A DNA stretch of 64,000 nt, taken from contig QVRM01002211.1 of NCBI GenBank assembly GCA_003439945.1, positions 50,724 through 114,723 of the forward strand, written 5' to 3'. The position numbers were made by a program, and so were the translations under genes. Below, piece by piece: positions 57,655 through 64,000 of the stretch; the first letter of the stretch is position 1, and each line of letters begins with the position of its first letter. Below the pieces are notes generated by a model. That model worked only from the letters and a program-made list of their open reading frames with translations, was not told where the DNA came from and did not search any database. Source of the stretch: Dermanyssus gallinae (lineage: Eukaryota > Arthropoda > Arachnida > Mesostigmata > Dermanyssidae).

Positions 57655-58917
57655 TAACTGATGGTGGCGGGCCAGGAAATCAAGCAGGTAACAGAGGCCA
57701 AATATCTTGGCGTCCTACTAGACAAGGGTTTCAGGGGGACAAATCACATTAGAAAGTGTACAGGCAAGGCGGCTAAAGCGGCTAACGCGATAGGCAAGAT
57801 TCTGCCAAACTTACACGGCCCGTGGGAGTGCCGGCGACGACTACTAATGTCGGTTACCGAGTCCATTGCACTTTTCGCGGCGCCAGTCTGGCTGCAGAAC
57901 ACCTTGAAAACGAGAACGGCAAAAACAGCCCTAAGAAGAACGCAGAGAACAGCGGCGCTTAGGATCCTCCAGGCCTACCGCACGGTTAGCACGAACGCAG
58001 CTCTAGTACTGGCTGGCTCCCCACCTTGGGACTTGGTAGTGAATGAAAGGAAAAGTATATGGGAACGAGGGTCTGAATCTAACAAAGAAGCTGAAAGGGA
58101 AAAGACGATAAGATTGTGGCAAGAAGAATGGGATGCCATTCCCGCAGGCTCATCGGGTTATTCACTTCGCCTGCTCATCCCGGACATAAAGAAGTGGATT
58201 GACCGCCCGGCGGGAGAAATGAACTTTTCCTCACGCAGTGTCTCACTGGCCACGGTGATTTTCAAAGTTATCTATTTCGTATAGGCAAAGCTCCCTCGGT
58301 AACCTGCGTGCACTGTGAAGACGGCATCGACGATGACCCCGAGCACACCCTCTTAAAATGCAAGGGTCTAGAGCAGGCAAGGACAACCGCCATAGCGCTG
58401 CTACGATTGAGATGGGCCAAAGAAGCAGGAAAACAAGGAGTCGGGATACCAGACCCGCCGAAAAGTAACATGAGAACGTTTGTAGAGTACATATGCAGCA
58501 CAGCATCGGCATGGAGGCTGGGCGAGGAAATGGCAACTGCGGTGATGAAAAAGAAAGCGGAGCTTGACAGGTACAGAAGAGAACGGATAGCGCTTACGAC
58601 ATCAACAGATGACGTGGCTTGTAATCAAACGGGTTCGCAGGTGTTGGGACAAGCACGTCGGACTGGTGGGGGAACCCGTGAGTGACCTCGGCCAAATGAT
58701 CCGTTAGGCGCTCGCCACTTCTCCTAATGGCCCATAGTACTGTTCTATGGATATCTGGGCCATTAGAGAGTGAAGCTTAAGGGGGGAGGTGTGTTTAGTG
58801 GGTAGTGGTCTTGGCGGACCAACATCCAACCGCCGGGGCCGAGCCCCACACTGCTCTCGAGAGCGGAAATACTCCGTACTCGAAGCGTGCGTAAATGCAT
58901 TCACCCTCCTCCACAAA
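57655..58917 (+). mobile_element. 5'-truncated R1/I-like non-LTR retrotransposon
   Basis: It is a pseudogene. It starts within the RT thumb (AKYLGVLLDKG … ESIALFAAPVW … AYRTVSTNAALVLAGSPPWDLV). A second frame then carries LTGHGDFQSYL and a C-x2-C-x9-H-x4-C zinc knuckle (CVHC … HTLLKC) to the end near 58,682. The two frames (57,661–about 58,228 and 58,230–58,685) are joined if one T of the run at 58,225–58,228 was lost. The 3' UTR includes a TGGCCCATAG/CTGGGCCA hairpin and ends in an A-rich/(TA)n tail. The AP-endonuclease and RT palm are absent by 5' truncation. Confidence 0.85.
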
Positions 58918-60425
58918 AAAAAATATATATATATTTATATATATATATATACTCGGTTAGGTACGATTACGGGTACTAAGCACGGTCACACATACCGTAA
59001 TGCTTGTAATTCGAGTGTTACGCGAATGCCATCGGCCTCTTCGTGTTCCAGAGCCTAATTTTACCTAAGATCTGCTGAACTTCCTTCTCCGACCATAACC
59101 CAATATTGGTTTCGCTCAGCTTAGGTTAGCTATAGCAACAGTAACGTCGGAAGTCATTTCGACAAGGATCGTATCGTCGACCATTCGTGGCTACTAATAG
59201 ACTGTGACCAGATCCAGTCGAGCTCTGGCTAAGAAGCTAGATACGTGACCCGTCTGCTGAGGTGTGATACGTGTGAGGGTGAAATCCAACTTTACTTTTG
59301 CTTGGTCTCAATAAAGCCATCTGTCGTCATAGTCGTCGCCGCCGCCGTCCAAACGATTCAGATGCATGCTGTTGTAGTGTCCAACGTACGCATGCTTTGC
59401 GCATAGGCTCATATTATGGTCGTCTACCATATTATAGCTCAATTGAAACGTTGATCGACTTTCTGACTAACTTTGTAACGGACTGTAACAGGCAGAAGTT
59501 ATTCTATAGACAACATGTCTAGGATGAGAGCATGCACACACCGCAACCTAGCATAGTTAGCGGCCAGAACTCTATTGGATCTGACCTAAAGACAGACAAT
59601 CAGATCGTTATATGTTCGCCGTTTAAAAGTATTAGACTTTCAATCGCCAAAGATGCATTTATTTATGTAGCATACATGTAGCCTAATGTCCTTTACAGGC
59701 GTCCCGTTAACAGTGGACAGACGTGTCCACTACAAGTCCTGCCACTTCTGGAAGCATATCTCCAACGCGTGTTTTGAAATCATGTTCAGCCCAGCTGAAC
59801 TCCTCCGCAGTCCGTAAAATACCGGATTCCGAAATTACTCGGGTACTAACGGTATTTTTCTGCTTAATAACTAGTAAAACTTACGTGAAACCATATTGTT
59901 GTGAACGTGTTCTGTAGCCCGAGACGAACTGCAAGAATGTTGTGTATGCTCAAGAAGGTCAACGCTTAACCGCCCTGTCTTTGTACTCTGTGTCGTTCGT
60001 TGTCGAACAGAAGAATTTCGGTGTTTAGTTTCAGCGCGCAGTTGAATATCTAGTATAAACGTTTTTTTCCCAAGCCTCTTGTGTACTGCATCGTGCGTCT
60101 TGCGTGTACGAATGCCGCCAGCGGATACGTTAAAACGACTAGATCAGTGACCCTGTGATGTGCAGGTCATCTATGCAGGAGGGATGTCTTATTATAGAAA
60201 AACCTCTCCCGACAACAAATGCGGAAACCTAAAATAACACCGGCCATAAACGAGTGGTAAGCACAAGTGGTATCAATATGAGCAGAACGTAGAACTCTTT
60301 AATATTTTGGTATACTTATATTTATAGTGGTGGCAGTAGTTTTTGTATTATTATTATTATTATTTGGTTTTACAATTGTGAGATATGAACGTTTAAGCCA
60401 ATTTCATGATGCTTTGCTGATTTCC
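58918..60425. other. Intergenic, nothing recognised
   Basis: A (TA)n tail (about 58,922–58,951) is followed by 1.4 kb with only short, featureless open frames. Confidence 0.6.
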
Positions 60426-62400
60426 TCAATTCATGGCGCCTATGATAGAAGCCACGTTCCCCCTACACACGGCCAAAAACATTATCTGTCTCAAAAACAT
60501 GGCCTCGCGTCGATCACCCGTAATATCTTCTATACGCTTTCCAATATCCTTCAGGATTTTCGCCGCACCTGTGCTAATGGGCCCAAGTGTCTCCGATGCA
60601 ATGGGTACAAAGTGGTACCTCCTTGACAGCTCGAGACACTTTCCTCGTTTTTTAGAGTCCGCGCGTTCTGCAACCCATCCAGATTCAACTGCGCTGTGGC
60701 GTAGATACGACAAGGCCGCTGTGCATGAAACGGTTACATCCCATGCAAGGCTTTTACCATGTGACCATAGCGGACTGGTGACCCCGTCCGGTCGTAGCTC
60801 ACTACTTCCATAAAGACCTTTCGGCTCGGGTGTGGATGATATCTCTGCCCTTCTAAGGGCTCTTCTTACTATAGTGTTGAGTTCCGCGTGTCTTGTAAGT
60901 CTGCCAGGGTTTTTTAGACAGCTTAGAGGATGTAGACCATCAGAGTCAACAGGTTGGCTGCATGAAAGACATGAGAAAGGCTGGCAGACGGGCGCGCCTA
61001 TCCTAAGGGCTGACACCATGCGGAAGAAGTTGGGGTCCAGCATGGTGCCAAGCTGGCGGGAGGGCAGTGCTTGGAGCCAGCCCCCGCTGAAAGGATGCTA
61101 ATCCGCTAAAAAAACGGCACGTTCTCTTGATGATGTAAGGTCATCCATAATATCCCTTGATGATTTCTTATTTTTACAAGCGTCGAGAAGATGTTGGTTC
61201 ACGTGCTCTTTCAGGGGGCCGGGGTCAAGTTGGCTCCTCATCGTCGCATCTGCCAACATGGTAGTTTTCTTTAACACGATTGTTGCATCTTCATTAATAA
61301 GTGATTCCGCTAGAGAGCCAAATTAATTCAATGATGCAGCATAGCACACTGCGGCGAGGTCAATGGACCTTCTAATACCAAGGCCTCCGAAGGCTATTGA
61401 AGGGCTTGCTCTTTTCCATAAGTTCTCCTCTAAACTAATGTTCAATACCTCACCCAGAATACCCCTAGTAGTTTCGTCGTAAGCAGCGAGGCCTTCGGTA
61501 TATGTGAAGGTCGGGGATGCTCGCAACAAATAGTTAAATCTTGATGACCCAACACTGTGCCTCCACAGACAAAGGGCCGCCTGTGGGTGCATATTTGTCA
61601 AGCGTGGACGGATTTTTACAAGAGCTTCTCGTTTTGCGCGAAGAACCCGTGGGATTCCTTCACACATGACGGGAGCACCCAGAATATCTAGGTTCTCTTG
61701 TGTCGTGCAAATTATTCTGGGAAGTGCTTGCATGATCGTTTGAATAGATTTCTCTTGCTCTTGCGCATTGCCATTGCCTCCTATCGCTGTAACCTCACAC
61801 TTAGAGGCGTTGAGCGTTAGCCCTCCCGTTTTCTCGAACTGTAGTACGTTCTGTACATCCTTCGCCACAACGTCCGCGGGACCACCCAAGATTGCATCAT
61901 CCAGATACCAGACGTTAAAAGGGGCTCTGTAGACTTGACACCAGATCAGAAATGCCAAGACAAAACAGCGCTGGCCCTAGTGGGTCTCCCTGTTGGATAC
62001 CGGTCCTGGACTCTATGGTTACATCTGTATTCCAAGCAAGCATTGACGCACTTCTGTAGCCCTGCCACACCATCGGTAGGAGTCTTGGAGCCTTCTTTTG
62101 TACTTCATCAAACATTTTATCTCTTCTTAATGTATTAAACGCATTTCGAAAGTCTGGTTTAACTAGCACTCTTGTCGGGCCCTCTGCCTGCAAAAAGGCA
62201 CGCGTAGCATGCACGGTGGTTTCTGCTCCTCCTCTAATGGCAACCCCAACTTAGTGAGGAGAGACCGCTGTCACAATGGTATTTTTATTCATAGCCATGG
62301 CAATTTTAGAAGCCATTTTTCGTAAGGCCAGTCCGCACGCAATGGATCTAATTGAGTTATCTTTTTTTCTCAGGGCGGTTAGGCTTGCACCATAAAAAAA
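60426..62400 (-). mobile_element. Non-LTR retrotransposon with R2-like endonuclease region (broken)
   Basis: Minus strand, 5' to 3': RT N-part (62,395–62,215: SLTALRKKD … IACGLALRKMASK), RT palm (KPDFRNAFNTLRRDKM; TGIQQGDPLGPALF), catalytic WYLDDAILGG near 61,905, thumb (61,850–61,323), then GGWLQALPS, a C-x2-C-x9-H-x3-C knuckle, and a C-terminal region with RPDGVT … AWDVTVS and KKRGKCLELSRRYHF. The last resembles the PD-x(12–14)-D … K endonuclease signature of R2-type elements (here 15 residues lie between the two Asp). A one-base shift near 61,918 and in-frame stops near 62,225, 61,323 and 61,100 show it is dead. It is 5'-truncated. Confidence 0.8.
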
Positions 62401-63770
62401 TCGGTAGACAGAATGACGGCAAGGTACCATTAAGTACTGTAGTCACAAAGGTACTCAGTTCGTTTATTATTATTATTATTGTTACTTTTATTATTTCCGT
62501 CAATAGTAATGCATACAACACCGCTGTTTAAAATAGTAAATCACTTTTGCCTATTATTTGCTAGATTCTTGAAAATTATTTCTATATATATATTATAGAA
62601 GGGGGAGTAGCAGTTTAGTTCGACCTGCAGGCGGTGCATGCTCAACTAAAGCGACGTTTCTGCTTGAGGCTGACGTGTTTCGCTGTCTCTTGACAGTTAT
62701 AAGGGGCTTAACTAAGTTAGTTCAGTTTTTTTGCCACTGGTGCCCCCCTAACAGAAAGCTATTTAATAAATGTATGAACATCTATGTGCCTTAACTGTCT
62801 TGGCGGTACTAGATTAGTACTTATAGTATCACAGTATTTAATTTTGATACTTCGAAGTACGTCGCACGAACGTTTTAGGTCGCCTGCTAGAAATGCTTAC
62901 TATGTAACCGCATGCTGGCAGTCCGCAGATTTAGCGTAAAGAATCTTTGGTGGAATCTTCCCCCATTCATTGCTGCAGGCACATATCATCATAACATGCA
63001 CATTCATGAAAGTTCGAAAACAACAATACATTCAACTGACGAATTGTTCTCATATTTTTTGTGCGTTTTATTTACAGTATCTTATGTGTATTACAAAATT
63101 ATAGTCGTGTAGTCGTAAGGCTGAAAGCCTGTGTACGCAGCACTGGAACATCCAGTACATATGATTTATTTTTCTTTTCATCTTCTTAGCACCGTGTTAC
63201 CTACATATTATATTTATGTTTACAAAAAAATAATAGTAGTTAAAAAATAATAATGATAATAATAGTAATAATAATAGCCAGTGAATGTTCAGAGATCTGG
63301 TCGAAATATATAATATTAGTGGTCGCTTGAAGTTGTATTTTATGGTCTTCGTGGATAATCAGATATGGTCACCCGCCTCGGCCATGGACAGTACGCTTAA
63401 AGGCCGCCAAGTGACGCAATGTGTAGGCTCGCGTCGCTGTCTCCCACATGTCACGTCTTCGGCACGTATGACTATGACACCATGTACACACATATATATA
63501 TATATATATATGTCTGCACACGCGTGTCTGCGTACGTGTAGTTGTGCTGTTTCATGGCTGCTGAAATGTGTGTGGGCGTTCATGTGGAAACTCGTTACGG
63601 TAGTTACATGTTGTCTGTGTTTGCATTTCATGTGATGGTGTGTTTGTGCGTAATGCGTAGTTTTTGAGTGTCATACATTTTGTGTTATTGGAATGGTGGT
63701 TTATTCAAATAACCTGGACAGTTGCTCCTGGCTGAGTGATGTAATATGTTCTCGTATTTGTTTCTTGATT
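62401..63770. other. Intergenic, AT-rich
   Basis: It contains TTA repeats (about 62,462–62,485), ATA-rich tracts (about 63,220–63,275) and a (TA)n tract (63,491–63,511). I see no gene. Short frames such as 62,912–63,112 have no supporting feature. Confidence 0.6.
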
Positions 63771-63773
63771 TGT

Positions 63774-64000
63774 CTAGTTTGTTTGTTGTCGTATGCTATC
63801 AGGACAGCTATTTAATAGCTTAATAAAATGACTGGCAGCCCGTCTTTTCATGGTTTCACTTTTTATGTTTTCCAAATTGAGGGTGCCATGTTGGCGTGCT
63901 CTAGTAAGATATTGGTGACTTGATCTTTGTCTCTCTTGTATCTCACGCCCAACATGTGCCTCTTTGAGAAGAAAATGGGAGAGCACTGATTCTGCGTACT
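63774..64000 (-). pseudogene. Possible non-LTR element C-terminus at window edge
   Basis: The minus frame 63,986–63,774 reads …HQYLTRARQHGTLNLENI … RRAASHFIKLLNSCPDSI, which resembles the C-terminal Y-x-T-R … F-x-x-A … W/LLN-x-x-P pattern of CR1/Jockey-type ORF2 proteins. Only about 70 residues are visible and the upstream part lies outside the window. This is a tentative call. Confidence 0.3.

Overview
The window is animal nuclear DNA. It has spliced genes with GT–AG introns, dense microsatellites, non-LTR retrotransposons, tRNA-derived SINEs and a mariner element. The main gene is recognisable as dumpy (dpy), the giant apical extracellular-matrix protein of arthropods, so the host is most likely an arthropod. 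Introns full of (TA)n and a mariner would suit a mite or another chelicerate, but nothing here proves the lineage.

Layout. Positions 1–5,610 are upstream DNA, with SINE fragments (about 130–430 and 1,497–1,662) and a dense cluster of trinucleotide arrays (about 2,355–5,490). One plus-strand gene spans 5,611–55,449. I assembled 26 coding exons by reading each exon–exon junction. All introns are GT–AG, 20 of 25 are phase 1 and 5 are phase 0. The exons sum to 16,431 nt (5,476 codons plus stop) with no internal stop, and the divisibility by three and the module continuity across junctions support the model. The order is: signal peptide, acidic tract, EGF/DPY modules on small exons, one Gly/Pro/Ser/Ala-rich linker exon, more small-exon modules, three giant exons (5.3, 2.5 and 3.6 kb) packed with EGF and DPY modules, a three-unit super-repeat of about 188 residues, a ZP domain, a seven-arginine cleavage site, a transmembrane helix and a short cytoplasmic tail. 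The protein should be a disulphide-rich, membrane-anchored fibre linking epidermal cells to overlying cuticle.

The introns hold most of the mobile DNA: a reverse-oriented, internally deleted non-LTR element in intron 2; a 75-bp MITE in intron 3; SINE copies in introns 6, 7 and 25; and a mariner with an uninterrupted transposase ORF in intron 18. There are more than 20 (TA)n arrays. Downstream (57,655–62,400) lie two more broken non-LTR elements, one R1/I-like on the plus strand and one with an R2-like endonuclease region on the minus strand. I see no second host gene.

The observations I would follow first are: an in-frame Met with a strong Kozak context plus a nine-leucine signal-like segment that reads straight into giant exon 22 from intron 21; two donor-like sites of the right phase inside the tandem repeat of the linker exon; the three-unit super-repeat before the ZP domain; and the run of symmetric phase-1 exons that could all be skipped in frame.
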